DNA of 64,000 nucleotides from Armatimonadota bacterium (GCA_022563855.1 JADFMN010000004.1:124001-188000), one strand, 5' to 3'. Counted from the first letter of the stretch, positions 30,372 to 40,099 are shown. A program made the numbers and translations. The notes: a model not told the origin generated them from the sequence alone.

Positions 30372-32447
30372 ATGCCTGAGATGCTGTTCGAACTTGGCAC
30401 TGAGGAGCTTCCGGCCGTTGCCGTGAGACCAGCCTACGAGCAATTGGAGCGCGAAGTGCTCCACGGTCTTGGGTCTGCCGGGGTCGAATTCGGCGAGGTT
30501 GCCAGCATGGGAACGCCCAGGAGGCTCATTGTCCAGGTTCAAAACGTGTCTGCCATGCAGCCTGACAGGGTGGTCGAGCAGCGCGGTCCGTCCGTTAGCG
30601 CTGCGTTCGACGATTCAGGAACTCCGACCCGGGCGCTGGAGGGCTTCTGCAAGGGGCAAGGCGTGGCCGCAGACCAGGTTCAAGAAAGGGACGGCTACGT
30701 GTGGGTCACAAAAAACGTGCCGGGAAGGCCGACGATCGATATCCTACAGGAAGTGCTCCCGAGCGCTGTCCGCGCGCTGGCCTTCGCCAAGACGATGCGC
30801 TGGGCCGGCACGAAGATGCGGTTCGCCCGTCCGATCAGGTGGGTGCTGGCGGCGTTCGGAGGCGAGTGCGTGCAGTTCGACCTTGAGGGCGTGCGATCGG
30901 GACTGCTGAGCCGAGGTCACAGGTTCAACTCTACCGGCGAATTCGAGGCTTGCACGCTGGACGAACTGGTTGCGGGTCTGCGAGAGCGCGACGTCGAGCC
31001 CGACCCGGACGCCCGCGAAGAGGCGATTAGATCGGGCGCGAACGAGGTGTCCGGCGGGCGCGTCGAGCTGACGGACGACTTGGTGGAGGAGAACGTCTTC
31101 TTGACCGAAAGCCCGGTCGCGCTGAAGGGGGTCTTCCCAAAGGAGTATCTAGGGCTGCCAGAGCCGGTACTGGTGACCGCAATGGCCAAGCACGAGAGGT
31201 TTTTCCCAGTTCGCGACTCGAACGGCAAGCTGGCCAACGAGTTTGTGAGCATTCGAAACGGCGGCGATGAGAGCGTCGTGCGAAGCGGCAACCAGTGGGT
31301 GCTCAACGCGCGGTTCAACGACGCGAAGTTCTTCTTTGACGAAGACCTGAGGATGACGCTCGACCAGTTCTTGCAAGCGACCGCAAGGATGACGTTCGCC
31401 GATGGACTGGGCACAGTTCTAGATCGCTCATCGCGCTTAGAGAGCTTATGCGGGGCGATTGCGACCGCGACGGGCGCCGATGAGGGCGAGCGCGATCAGG
31501 CGATGACAGCTGGCAAGTACGCCAAGGCGGACCTATCAGCCGGGCTGGTGAGCGAGCTGCCGTCGTTGCAGGGCGTCATCGGTGGCGTATACGCCGAGCG
31601 GGAGGGCATGCCGGGGCCGGTTTGTGCGGCGATCGCCACACAGTACGACCTCGACGCAAATCCGCTGCCGGACAGCGCGGAAGCTCGAACTGGGATTCGG
31701 CTGACGATGGCCGACCAGATCGACAGGCTGGCAGGGTTCCTCGGGACTGATCGGTCGCCGACCGGCTCCCGCGACCCGTTCGCGCTGCGCAGGGCGGCCG
31801 CTCTGCTGACTGACGCGGCCCTCCGGTGGTCTCAGCCCTTCCACGGCTACATTAGCCTGTTCGATCACGCGGTGGGGCTGTACGAGGCCCAGGGCATCGC
31901 GCTGGATCGAGGCAAAGCGTTCTCGCACCTGGCAGAACTGTTCGAGAGCCGATACGAGGTCGCTTTCCCCGATGTGCGCAGCGATATCTTGAGCGCGGCG
32001 ATGATGGATCGCTCACCCGACGACCTGTTCAGTCCGCGGCGCGTCGGTCTGAGGATCGAAGCGCTGCAACGGTTGACCCACGACGACGCGTTCGTGCAGA
32101 CGGCTACGAGACCGATCAATATCGTGGCGGCGGCCGTCGAGTCCGGGGAAGACATTGCGGACGGGCTGCCCAAAGAAGCGGCGCTGGATTCAGCTGATGG
32201 CGCGGCGCTCCTTGCGCTGATTCAAGACGTGGCTGTCAAGGCCGGCAAGGCTGAAGAATCGGAAGCCGTGGAAGATCTGTGCGATGCGTTGCAGACGTTG
32301 GCAAATCCGATCAATGCGTTCTTCGAATCGACGATGGTCATGGCCGACGACGATGCTGTCCGCTTAGCTCGCCTGCAACTTTCGAAGGCCGTCGGCGACA
32401 CGTTGAGGCTCGCTGGCGACTTCACCAAGGTCGTCATTGACGGGTAG
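30372..32447 (+). CDS. glyS: Glycyl-tRNA synthetase beta subunit
   Basis: A 691-residue GlyS, the normal length for the bacterial alpha2-beta2 enzyme. It begins MPEMLFELGTEELPA and carries GTPRRLIVQV, FAKTMRWAGTKMRFARPIRWVLA, the KHERFFPV motif, NGGDESVVRSGNQWVLNARFNDAKFF and the GSRDPFALRRAA text near the C-terminal anticodon-binding region. It supplies tRNA recognition for charging tRNA-Gly. The alpha subunit gene glyQ is not adjacent, so the pair is split in this genome. TACACT lies 10 nt before the ATG. Its last 14 bp overlap the convergent ribE. Confidence 0.97.
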   Translation: MPEMLFELGTEELPAVAVRPAYEQLEREVLHGLGSAGVEFGEVASMGTPRRLIVQVQNVSAMQPDRVVEQRGPSVSAAFDDSGTPTRALEGFCKGQGVAADQVQERDGYVWVTKNVPGRPTIDILQEVLPSAVRALAFAKTMRWAGTKMRFARPIRWVLAAFGGECVQFDLEGVRSGLLSRGHRFNSTGEFEACTLDELVAGLRERDVEPDPDAREEAIRSGANEVSGGRVELTDDLVEENVFLTESPVALKGVFPKEYLGLPEPVLVTAMAKHERFFPVRDSNGKLANEFVSIRNGGDESVVRSGNQWVLNARFNDAKFFFDEDLRMTLDQFLQATARMTFADGLGTVLDRSSRLESLCGAIATATGADEGERDQAMTAGKYAKADLSAGLVSELPSLQGVIGGVYAEREGMPGPVCAAIATQYDLDANPLPDSAEARTGIRLTMADQIDRLAGFLGTDRSPTGSRDPFALRRAAALLTDAALRWSQPFHGYISLFDHAVGLYEAQGIALDRGKAFSHLAELFESRYEVAFPDVRSDILSAAMMDRSPDDLFSPRRVGLRIEALQRLTHDDAFVQTATRPINIVAAAVESGEDIADGLPKEAALDSADGAALLALIQDVAVKAGKAEESEAVEDLCDALQTLANPINAFFESTMVMADDDAVRLARLQLSKAVGDTLRLAGDFTKVVIDG

Positions 32448-33003
32448 CGAGGAGCCCCTCGACGTACTTCGCGAGCACGTCGAACTCGATGTTGACCGCA
32501 TCGCCCGCCGTCAGTTGCCCCAGGGAAGTCTTCTCCTGCGTCAGCGGGATGACGGCAACGCTGAAGTCGCCCTTGTCCGGTTCGACGACTGTGAGGCTAA
32601 CGCCGTCGATCGCCACGGAGCCCTTGTCGACCAGGTACTTCGCGAACTGATCGGGGATCTGGAAGCGCCACGAGCCGCCCGAACTTCGATCGACGAAACG
32701 ACCCGTACAATCGATATGCCCCTGTACGTAATGTCCGCCGAGTCTGGCACCGACCTTCAACGCCCGTTCCAGATTGACCTGGGTTCCGGCCGGTAGCCCA
32801 CCGAGCGTTGTCCGTCCGAGAGTCTCCTCGCTGACCTCGAACGCCAGGCTGTCATTTTGTGCCGCGAGCGTCAGGCAACAGCCGTTGATCGCGATGCTCT
32901 CGCCGACGCTGAGATGATCCCAAGAGTCGGGCCGAGCGACCGACAATCGCTCTCCGTCGAACTGCAACACCTCTTCAAGACTTTCGACGATCCCTGTAAA
33001 CAT
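32434..33003 (-). CDS. ribE: Riboflavin synthase
   Basis: A 189-residue riboflavin synthase (alpha-subunit type) with two lumazine-binding halves. It starts MFTGIVESLEEV; the first half has SIAINGCCLTL and the second SVAIDGVSLTVV; GGHYVQGHIDCTG lies between them. It dismutates two 6,7-dimethyl-8-ribityllumazine molecules to riboflavin. No FMN riboswitch is evident in the 160 bp upstream. It is convergent and overlaps the end of glyS by 14 bp. Confidence 0.95.
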   Translation of the reverse strand: MFTGIVESLEEVLQFDGERLSVARPDSWDHLSVGESIAINGCCLTLAAQNDSLAFEVSEETLGRTTLGGLPAGTQVNLERALKVGARLGGHYVQGHIDCTGRFVDRSSGGSWRFQIPDQFAKYLVDKGSVAIDGVSLTVVEPDKGDFSVAVIPLTQEKTSLGQLTAGDAVNIEFDVLAKYVEGLLATRQ

Positions 33004-33165
33004 GCCTGAGCCTTGAGTCTACGCGATACACGCCGGGGCCGGCCGAAGTGCCCGATGTTCGAACTCTGGTAAAGCCAACAGTGAGCTAGAACCAGGTTCA
33101 GTACCGATGATTCTGCTTAGTACCGCGAACCAAGGAAGAGTGAGCTCTTCAAGGTACAGGGCACG

Positions 33166-34548
33166 ATGCAAAACGGGTTACGCGCTAGCACACGCACATC
33201 GCTGACGACTTCGACTCGCGTTGATCCGAAGGTCGTACTCGGCAGCAAGATCCTGCAGCTCAGTCAGGCCGAGCTGCAGCAGGCGATAGAGCGCGAACTT
33301 GCCGAAAACCCCGCGATGGACCGGATTGACGAGCCCGATGCGCCCATCTCTGATGAGGAAGTTCTCAGGGTCGTGGCACCGGACGAGTTGAAGAGGTCCT
33401 CGACGGACTATGAGGCTCGCCGATCCATGCCGGCCGACTCCGACCAGCGCCCTGACTGGGTCGATCTGACCGCCAGCTGCGACACTCTGTGGGATCACCT
33501 GCGCGCCCAGCTTGGCCGCGTCGTTGCCAAGGAGGACCGCGAGTTGATGCATTACTTCATCGGCTCGGTGAACGACCGCGGCTATCTGAATTGCACGGTC
33601 GAAGACGCGGCGCTCGACTGTAAGACGAGCCTTGAGTCAGCTGAGAACGTGCTCGAACTGCTTCAGCAGTGCGAGCCGGCTGGAATCGGAGCGACCAATC
33701 TTCGAGAGGCGTTGCTGCTCCAGCTGCGGCGTCCGGAGGGCGATGCCGAGCGGTTGGCGCGGTTTATGTTGAAGAACTGCTGGGATGAGCTTGTTGCTAG
33801 AAACGCGAAAGCGATCCAGCGGAAGCACAAGGTTGATCCGGAGCTGATCGAGCAAGCGTTCGAGGTGATCCTCTCCCTTCGACCGTTCCCGGGCGAGGGG
33901 TTTGCCGTTGGCGTTGCGCCTCCACACGAGCGCGTAGTCCCTGCGAATCCCGATGTCAGCTTCACTCTCGACGAGGCGGGCTGGATCATCGAAGTGCTGG
34001 GGCCGTCACCGCTCAGCCTGCGCGTCAGCAGAACGTATCTGCAACGTCAGCAAGAGCTGCAGAACACCGCCAACGCCCCAAAGGACGAGAAGCGACACGT
34101 CGATCAGTTCATCGGACGCGCTACGATGTTCAAGGAGGCGCTGGAGCAGCGCAGAAGGCTCATCGGGGACATGGCTAAGTACCTGGTCGACCACCAGGGC
34201 GGGTTCATCAGCACCGGCAACTACCAATTCATCAAACCGCTGACCCGGTCGAAGCTCGCCCGCGATCTCGGAGTGCACGAGAGCAGCATCAGCCGCGCGA
34301 CGAACGGCAAGTTCTGCCAGCTTCCGAACGGTGAGATCATCCCGTTCGAGGTGTTCTTCAAGCCTGCGCTACGCGTCCAGAAGATGATCGAGGAGATTTT
34401 GAGCACAGAGAGCCCGGACGGCCCGCTGAGCGACGAGCGCATCCGCAAGATTTTAGCGGAGAAGGGTGTGAAGATAGCCCGCAGAACCGTGAACAAGTAC
34501 CGCTCTCGCCTCAAGCTGCTCAGCTCCCGCCAGCGGCGGACTGCTTAG
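33166..34548 (+). CDS. rpoN: RNA polymerase sigma-54 factor RpoN
   Basis: A 460-residue sigma-54. Region I is glutamine/leucine-rich (SKILQLSQAELQQAIERELAENPAM), the core-binding domain follows (NDRGYLN, PAGIGATNLREALLLQL), and the C-terminal helix-turn-helix LARDLGVHESSISRATNGKF precedes the RpoN box ARRTVNKYR. It directs transcription from -24/-12 promoters with enhancer-binding ATPases. It stands alone, without the usual hpf or lptB neighbours. The downstream gap is filled with repeat modules. Confidence 0.97.
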   Translation: MQNGLRASTRTSLTTSTRVDPKVVLGSKILQLSQAELQQAIERELAENPAMDRIDEPDAPISDEEVLRVVAPDELKRSSTDYEARRSMPADSDQRPDWVDLTASCDTLWDHLRAQLGRVVAKEDRELMHYFIGSVNDRGYLNCTVEDAALDCKTSLESAENVLELLQQCEPAGIGATNLREALLLQLRRPEGDAERLARFMLKNCWDELVARNAKAIQRKHKVDPELIEQAFEVILSLRPFPGEGFAVGVAPPHERVVPANPDVSFTLDEAGWIIEVLGPSPLSLRVSRTYLQRQQELQNTANAPKDEKRHVDQFIGRATMFKEALEQRRRLIGDMAKYLVDHQGGFISTGNYQFIKPLTRSKLARDLGVHESSISRATNGKFCQLPNGEIIPFEVFFKPALRVQKMIEEILSTESPDGPLSDERIRKILAEKGVKIARRTVNKYRSRLKLLSSRQRRTA

Positions 34549-34924
34549 CGGCGTTCGGCTAGTGTGGGAGTGCGCTGGCTTGACAGCGCTTTGCATCCGC
34601 GCGGCATGACGCGCGCTTCGAGCCGATCGGGTTTGTTCTGCTCCCTGCTCCGCGCTGCTCGCACCTTCCCCTGGAGGGTCGTCCTCCTGGGCGACCTTAG
34701 CTTGCGACAGTATCGAACATCGGTCAGGAATACAAAGCTAGACGCTGTTTCTCGGCCCCCTCCTAACCTCCCCCGGCCACGAGGATCTGCGGCATGCGAA
34801 GACCGTTTGGCCCTGGGGAGGGATTCGGAGCGCGGACTCTTAGTCCGCATCCCGGCACTTGGACTCTCAGTCCATTTTCGAACGTGGCACACGGCTCCTC
34901 ACGCCAAGCCAATTGACTCGACCT
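34549..34924. repeat. Intergenic repeat island 2
   Basis: No gene. In order it holds module A reversed (34672-34698), module C (34765-34830, CCTCCCCCGGCCACGA...GATTCGGAGCG) and the twin-hairpin repeat (34827-34874), then a fragment of module B (GTGGCACACGGC). All have copies elsewhere in the window. Confidence 0.8.
34827..34874 (+). repeat. Twin-hairpin repeat, copy 1
   Basis: Hairpin 1 is GCGGACTCTTAGTCCGC (7-bp stem), hairpin 2 is TGGACTCTCAGTCCA (6-bp stem). They are separated by ATCCCGGCACT. The same layout recurs at 52060-52108 (reversed) and 57321-57369. Confidence 0.85.
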
Positions 34925-35530
34925 TTACCTGCCTCTCCAGTTATTCTCGTAGCCGTTCTCCTCCGCATTTTGTTCTAGGAGTTCAACTGCTTGAGCTTTG
35001 TCATTTCTCATTACTTTGATATTGAACCCGCGAGGGGTTGTGTACCCTTCAATTTCAATCCCGTTCTCCTGAAACAGATGGGTGACGAGGTCTGCGAATT
35101 CAAGATCGACCGTCGCGATGAGCACGAACTCCATCTGTCTGTCAATCTGTCTGTCAGCTTCATAGTCGATCAATTCGTCCGTCGTCATCAGGTCGGTTTC
35201 GGCAACCGTGAGAACGTATAGGTTTTTGAAATACAGATTATCGCTAACCCTTGACTTCGGCACTTTGATAATCCCCAGTAGCCGACCGTCCTCAGAGAAG
35301 ACCTCGAAATCATTACCAGCAAACGTGAGGTCCCTGAGACCTTTCTCCTGTACTTTGTATGAATTGGGCTCGACAGTAAGCGGCTTTCTAAGGCCCAGTT
35401 TTACGCTGATCGTCTCGTCGGTCGTGTTGATGACAATTACGTCGAATGATTCCGTGCAGCCGTTTAGGAGAACGGCCGCCAGGACAGCGCAAGTCCCAAC
35501 TCCGATCCAGGCCCCTATCTTCTTACCCAT
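34925..35530 (-). CDS. Lipoprotein with C-terminal DUF2007-like domain
   Basis: A 201-residue lipoprotein (MGKKIGAWIGVGTCAVLAAVLLNGC). Residues 30-120 form a small beta-rich domain (FDVIVINTTDETISVKLGL). Residues 133-195 (EFVLIATVDLEFADLVTHLFQENGIEIEG to AVELLEQNAEENG) look like DUF2007, a small ferredoxin-like putative signal-transducing domain. The combination of a lipid anchor with this domain is unusual. TACACT lies 6 nt before the ATG, pointing to a leaderless message. Function unknown. Confidence 0.75.
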   Translation of the reverse strand: MGKKIGAWIGVGTCAVLAAVLLNGCTESFDVIVINTTDETISVKLGLRKPLTVEPNSYKVQEKGLRDLTFAGNDFEVFSEDGRLLGIIKVPKSRVSDNLYFKNLYVLTVAETDLMTTDELIDYEADRQIDRQMEFVLIATVDLEFADLVTHLFQENGIEIEGYTTPRGFNIKVMRNDKAQAVELLEQNAEENGYENNWRGR

Positions 35531-35863
35531 AGTCCCAGTGTATCAGAGACCGAGCAGCCTTTGGCTGAATCATCTGCGCCAGTCGCTGGCGCGGTGTCGC
35601 AGGAGCGCCACCCTCCTGCCCCGCACGGACAAACCCTGCGGGCCTGACCGTGGCACACTTGGGCCGGCTAACTCCTCTCCCCTTGAGGGAGAGGTTGGGT
35701 GAGGGGTTTGAGGGATTCAGTCCTTGCCGTTCAGGCTTCCTTGGCAGGGAGCAAGCCGAGAAAGGAAAGGACTGTGTTGTTTCGCCCCCTCTCCTCAATC
35801 CTCCCCCTCGTTGGGGGGAAGAAGCAGCTTGCCATTGGAGTGTCGAACGCAAATCCGCCTTGC
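35531..35863. repeat. Intergenic repeat island 3
   Basis: No gene. It holds a variant of the CAGGAG/CTCCTG text (35599-35620), module B reversed (35623-35658), and purine/pyrimidine-rich inverted text CTCTCCCCTTGAGGGAGAG (about 35674-35692) and CCCCCTCTCCTCAATCC, which recurs at about 60826-60860. Confidence 0.7.
35537..35542 (-). promoter_or_regulatory. -10 box (TGA-TACACT) 6 nt before a lipoprotein start
   Basis: TACACT preceded by TGA (extended -10) and followed by GGGACT and the ATG at 35530. Leaderless transcript likely. Confidence 0.5.
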
Positions 35864-37174
35864 TTACTCAGCGTCTTCCACCGGATTGAGCGCTTCCGGA
35901 TTCAGGTACACGGCCAGGCGCGTGATGCGCTGGCGAGCCATGTTCTCGACCTTGAGCGTTCCGATCGGCAGCTCGACGGTGTCGCCGAGGTGCGGCACGT
36001 GACCGAGCCCTTTGACGATGAGCGCCGCCAGCGTGTCGGTCGTCACGTCCTCTCCGTTCAAGTCGAACTTCAAGAACGCGATCAGTTCGTCGTAGCGCAC
36101 CTCTGCCCGGGCGGTGACGCGCGACTCGCTGGTCCTCTCGATCGCTGGCCGCTCGCTCTCGAGCCGATCCTCCAGGTCTCCGAATATCTCCTCGACGACG
36201 TCCTCCAGCGTTACGAGGCCGCTCGTGCCGCCGTACTCGTCGCGGATGATGACGATCTGCGTCTTGATGTCTCGCATCAGGTCGATCATGCGGTCGAGGG
36301 TAAGGGTCTCGGGGACGAACTCGGGCTCGCGCATGATCCTGTCGATCTTGAAGTCGTCGTCGTCCCAGTGCGCGAGGATGTCCTGGACGTACACGACGCC
36401 GACAAGCTCGTCGATGTCCCCGACGCAGACCGGTATCCGGCTGTGCGGTATCGCCGCGATCTTGGCGGGCAATTCGTCCCTTGGCGTGTCTAGTTCCAAC
36501 CACTTGATGTCCAGCCGATGAATCATCACGTCGTTGGCGTCAAGGGTGTCGAATCTCAGGGTTTTCGTGAGGAGTGACGCCTGCGCCTCGTCGAACTCGC
36601 CCTCGCTCTGGCTCGTCTGCACCATCACGGCGAACTCTTCGCGAGAGATGCCCTCTGTCTGCCGCGCGTCCATATCGACGCGAAACGGCTTTAGCATCAG
36701 CACCGTCGTCGTGCGGAACAGCCAAGTGACCGGCTTGAGCACGGGGATGATCAAGCGAAGCGGGTTGACCAGCAGCATCGCCACGCGCTCGGAGTATCGC
36801 AGCGTGACGTACTTCGGAAGCAGTTCGCCGATCACGACCATCGGGTAGGTGACGGCGATGATCGCCAGCGTGCTTGCGACCTGGCTCGGCAGCGTAGAAA
36901 CGAGCCCGAGGATCACCTGGGAGAGAAACGGCTCGGTCAGCGCGCCAAGCGCAATGCCGAACATCGTGATGCCGATCTGGATGCCAGCGATGTACGTAGC
37001 GCGATCGTCGAGCATTACCAGAACGCGCCTTGCCGACCGATTGCCCCTCTTGGCCAGCGCGGTGATTTTGCTTCGCCTTGCCCCCACGAGGCCGTATTCG
37101 GCTGCAACGAAAAACGCGTTGCCCAGAAGTAGCAGCAGGCTGAAAAGTAGCGTTAAGCTACTGTCACTTTCCAT
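35864..37174 (-). CDS. CNNM/CBS/CorC_HlyC membrane protein (hemolysin family)
   Basis: A 436-residue protein of the HlyC/CorC family. The N-terminal CNNM (DUF21) domain has about four membrane segments (residues 5-165; FFVAAEYGLVGARRSKI, PMVVIGELLPKYV). A CBS pair follows (VMIHRLDIKWLE to LTLDRMIDLMRD; IVIIRDEYGGTSGLVTLEDVVEEIFGDLEDR), then the CorC_HlyC C-terminal domain (ARAEVRYDELIAFLKFDL...TLAALIVKGLGHVPHLGD). Members are linked to magnesium or other cation transport. It is monocistronic and divergent from the aldolase gene. Confidence 0.92.
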   Translation of the reverse strand: MESDSSLTLLFSLLLLLGNAFFVAAEYGLVGARRSKITALAKRGNRSARRVLVMLDDRATYIAGIQIGITMFGIALGALTEPFLSQVILGLVSTLPSQVASTLAIIAVTYPMVVIGELLPKYVTLRYSERVAMLLVNPLRLIIPVLKPVTWLFRTTTVLMLKPFRVDMDARQTEGISREEFAVMVQTSQSEGEFDEAQASLLTKTLRFDTLDANDVMIHRLDIKWLELDTPRDELPAKIAAIPHSRIPVCVGDIDELVGVVYVQDILAHWDDDDFKIDRIMREPEFVPETLTLDRMIDLMRDIKTQIVIIRDEYGGTSGLVTLEDVVEEIFGDLEDRLESERPAIERTSESRVTARAEVRYDELIAFLKFDLNGEDVTTDTLAALIVKGLGHVPHLGDTVELPIGTLKVENMARQRITRLAVYLNPEALNPVEDAE

Positions 37175-37314
37175 TCGACGAACTGCTATTGTATCAAATA
37201 ATAGGTCGGTCGGGTCGAATTAGCTTGTAAAGAAACACATCAGGCCCGTAAAAGTGCGAGGCGCCGAGGAACTCGAGGCCCACCTACATCGGCTCTATTT
37301 CACCAGGCAGGGAT

Positions 37315-37320
37315 TATACT
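37315..37320 (+). promoter_or_regulatory. -10 box (TATACT) 6 nt before the DapA-family start
   Basis: TATACT-GACCGG-ATG; no -35 consensus. Leaderless transcript likely. Confidence 0.5.
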
Positions 37321-37326
37321 GACCGG

Positions 37327-38199
37327 ATGTTGTCGCATGGCGTCTACCCCGCCGCCGTCACTCCGATGGACGACCAGGGGCAGGTCGACGAGGCATCGGT
37401 AGCGAGGTTGCTCGCGTACTTCGAGGCGGCGGGCTGCCGAGGGGTCGTGCTGGCCGGGACGAACGGCGAGGGGCCGTCGCTGAGCGCGTATGAAAAGCGC
37501 GACCTGCTGCGCACGGCAGAAAGGTGCAAAGGGCGTCTCGATCTGATCCTTGGGATCGCTACGCCTAGTCTTGACGAGGCCAAATGGTCGTGCCAGCAGG
37601 CGGCGAAGAACGGTGCGTCAGCGGTGCTGGTCATGCCGCCCTCGTACTTTCGATCCGCTTCGGAGAAGGGAGTTGCGGCGTGGTTCGTCGAGCTGGCCGA
37701 CAACAGCCCGTGTCCGATCATCGCGTACAACTTCCCGAAGATGACGGGGTTCACGATGAGCGCGGCGTTCGTTGCCGACCTCGCCGGACACGAGAGAGTC
37801 ATCGGATTCAAAGACTCCAGCGGCGAGCGTGCAAACATCGAAGCGTACCGGCGAGCCGTACCCGAGGGGAAAAACCTGTTCGTCGGCGATGAAACGCTTC
37901 TCTTGGAAACTTTGCAGGCTGGATGGACAGGCACGATCAGCGGCGCAGCAAACTGCGTGCCGCAGTGGCTCGCAAAGGTCGTCGCCGACCTGGATGAGGC
38001 CAAGTTCAAGATACTGCTCCCAGTGATCCAGGCGATCCGCGCTCAGCGCCAGCCCGCTGCGAACAAGGCGGTCCTGCACGCTCTGGGCGTCATCGCCTCG
38101 CCAAGTCCGAGACTGCCGCTGGAGCCCGAGAACCCCGCCGAAGTGCTCCAGGCCCTGGAAGAGCACTTAGGGATTACGCGCGATAACCTAGGCGTCTAG
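37327..38199 (+). CDS. DapA/DHDPS family aldolase-lyase
   Basis: A 290-residue TIM-barrel enzyme of the dihydrodipicolinate synthase/N-acetylneuraminate lyase family. The Schiff-base lysine is in VIGFKDSSGE and the catalytic tyrosine in PIIAYNFP. The substrate-binding loop reads GTNGEG rather than the GTTGE usual in true DapA, so another 2-oxo acid aldolase role (for example KDG or hydroxyproline pathway) is possible. The cdaA gene begins 25 bp after its stop, but no lysine-pathway genes are adjacent, so the substrate is left open. Confidence 0.85.
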   Translation: MLSHGVYPAAVTPMDDQGQVDEASVARLLAYFEAAGCRGVVLAGTNGEGPSLSAYEKRDLLRTAERCKGRLDLILGIATPSLDEAKWSCQQAAKNGASAVLVMPPSYFRSASEKGVAAWFVELADNSPCPIIAYNFPKMTGFTMSAAFVADLAGHERVIGFKDSSGERANIEAYRRAVPEGKNLFVGDETLLLETLQAGWTGTISGAANCVPQWLAKVVADLDEAKFKILLPVIQAIRAQRQPAANKAVLHALGVIASPSPRLPLEPENPAEVLQALEEHLGITRDNLGV

Positions 38200-38224
38200 C
38201 GGATCGGCACCAAACCGGCGCAGA

Positions 38225-39142
38225 GTGGCGCGCCGCCCTCACGAGGTTCAGCCCGTTCGGTTAAAATGGGTACGCGCACCCTTGAAAGAGTTCTTTACTG
38301 ATCTGTTCGGGTTATCACAGCGGGGATTCATCAACGTCCTTGATATTCTCCTGGTCGCGTATCTGAACTACCGAATCTTGAAACTGATCAGGGGGACTCG
38401 CGCTTGGCGGATCGTCGTAGGCGTGTTCGTTTTCTTGGCGGTGTTGTGGCTGAGCGACTACTTTCAATTTGGCACGCTGCACTGGATTTTGGAAAAGGCG
38501 ACGATCTTGGCTCCGGTCGCGATCGTGATCCTCTTCCTTCCCGAACTGCGCCAGGCCGTTGAAGGGTTCGGGAAACTCGGCCTCTGGACGGAGAAGCTGA
38601 TCGTTTTTCGGGGTGCTCCCGAAGAAGGGACGCTGGGCGAGATCGCTACTGCGGTCGGAGCGATGGCCGAGCAGCGCATTGGCGCGCTGATCGTCATCGA
38701 GCGTGGGGCGCAGTTGGCAAACATCGCCGACACGGGAGTGCCGGTTCACGCGAAGGTATCGGCGGAACTGATTGGTGCGATTTTCTACCACGGCAACCCT
38801 TTGCACGATGGCGCGATCGTCATTCGCGGCGACGAGGTTCTGGCTGCTGCCTGCCGCCTGCCGATGAGCGATAGCCGCAAAATAGACACTCACTACCATA
38901 TGCGTCACCGAGCTGGCGTCGGAATGAGCGAACAGTCTGATGCAATCGTCATCATCGTAAGCGAGGAGCGCGGCGATATCATGGTTGCCCAAAACGGTGA
39001 ACTCCAGCCGTTGGAATCCGAGGTCGAGTTGCGAGAGTTCATGTCGAAGCAGATCCGCAACGTTGGGCGCTCGCGGCTAAGATGGACCCGCAAGCAGCGT
39101 GATTTGGCTGGATCCGAGTCGGCCGAGGTGGCAGATCAATGA
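38225..39142 (+). CDS. cdaA: Diadenylate cyclase CdaA
   Basis: A 305-residue membrane-bound diadenylate cyclase that makes c-di-AMP from two ATP. Three N-terminal membrane segments (about 35-110) precede the DAC domain: PELRQAVEGFG, IGALIVIERG, LHDGAIVIRGDEVLAAACRLP (DGA motif) and THYHMRHRAGVGMSEQSDA (RHR motif). GTG 38225 is the longest start; a TTG at 38282 after a TAAAAT box is an alternative. Its last bases overlap the cdaR ATG by 4 bp, the classic cdaA-cdaR pair. Confidence 0.95.
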   Translation: MARRPHEVQPVRLKWVRAPLKEFFTDLFGLSQRGFINVLDILLVAYLNYRILKLIRGTRAWRIVVGVFVFLAVLWLSDYFQFGTLHWILEKATILAPVAIVILFLPELRQAVEGFGKLGLWTEKLIVFRGAPEEGTLGEIATAVGAMAEQRIGALIVIERGAQLANIADTGVPVHAKVSAELIGAIFYHGNPLHDGAIVIRGDEVLAAACRLPMSDSRKIDTHYHMRHRAGVGMSEQSDAIVIIVSEERGDIMVAQNGELQPLESEVELREFMSKQIRNVGRSRLRWTRKQRDLAGSESAEVADQ

Positions 39143-40080
39143 GCGGAATCATCGACTTTCTTTGGTCGCGGCGAGACAACATCCTGCTGTTCATCGCCTC
39201 TCTCGTGATCTCGCTGCTGTTGTTCGTTCAGTTGCAGACGAGGCTCGACCCTAACAGTGAGCTTCAGTTCGATGCGGTGTTGGAGTGGGAGAATCTGCCG
39301 GAAGATCTCGTCGTCGTTCAGAGCCCGCAGCGCATAAAGGTGGTCGCTTCCGGTTCAAAGCAGCAGCTTGACCGGCTCGACACGGCACGAATCACGGCTA
39401 AAGTCAACCTCTCAAAGGCTGCAGATGGAGTTGCGCGCTACCTCATTGGGATAGGCGGCTCTGTTCCTCGCGGCGTCACGATCTCGCCGGACCGACCCTT
39501 GATCGAAATTGGGATTGAAGAGATGGGACGGCGGACGTTCGAGATTGAAGTCTCCGCGATGGGCGTTCCTCCTGGCGCGTACACGCTCTTGGGATTGAAC
39601 GCAGCTCCAAGCACGGCGGTTGTCAGCGGACCGAAGTCAGTTGTTTCGCAGGTCAAGAGCGTGCGTGCGATCGTAGATGTGACGCAGGCTCGACCCGGCA
39701 GTGCGTTCGACGTCAGACTCGAGGCGCTTGGCGACGAGAACAGGCCGGTCGCGATCGTTGAGATCAGTCCTGAGTTCGTCTCCGTAAGCCCGGCGCTGTC
39801 CCTGGCTCCGACGAGAAGGCCGCTTTTCGTCACGGCATCATTCATAGGGCAAGTGCCGTTCTCACATCGCTTCTTCGACTACTCCGTCGAACCGACCGAG
39901 GTCGAGATACGCGGTAGCAGCGACGTGCTTTCGCGACTTCGCATGATCGGTACGGCATCCATAGACTTGACGGGCCTGACCGAGTCCACGTCGATCGACG
40001 TAGCGCTGATCATCCCCGCAGGGGTCGAGCTCGTCGGCGAAGCTACGGTTAGGGTAACGCTCGATATACGGCGCAGATAG
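39139..40080 (+). CDS. cdaR: YbbR-domain protein CdaR
   Basis: A 313-residue protein with one N-terminal membrane anchor (NILLFIASLVISLLLFVQLQ) and about three YbbR repeats outside the membrane (for example FDAVLEWENLPEDLVVVQSP; VEVSAMGVPPGAYTLLGLNAAPSTAVVSGPKS; FFDYSVEPTEVEIRGSSDVLSRL). CdaR modulates CdaA activity from outside the membrane. The glmM gene that often completes the operon is not here. The ATG overlaps the cdaA stop. Confidence 0.9.
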   Translation: MSGIIDFLWSRRDNILLFIASLVISLLLFVQLQTRLDPNSELQFDAVLEWENLPEDLVVVQSPQRIKVVASGSKQQLDRLDTARITAKVNLSKAADGVARYLIGIGGSVPRGVTISPDRPLIEIGIEEMGRRTFEIEVSAMGVPPGAYTLLGLNAAPSTAVVSGPKSVVSQVKSVRAIVDVTQARPGSAFDVRLEALGDENRPVAIVEISPEFVSVSPALSLAPTRRPLFVTASFIGQVPFSHRFFDYSVEPTEVEIRGSSDVLSRLRMIGTASIDLTGLTESTSIDVALIIPAGVELVGEATVRVTLDIRRR

Positions 40081-40099
40081 CCTGCTAAGATGTTTTTGC

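Noticed and set aside
33004-33165. FMN riboswitch upstream of ribE
   Set aside because: No RFN-element conserved blocks could be found in this short region.
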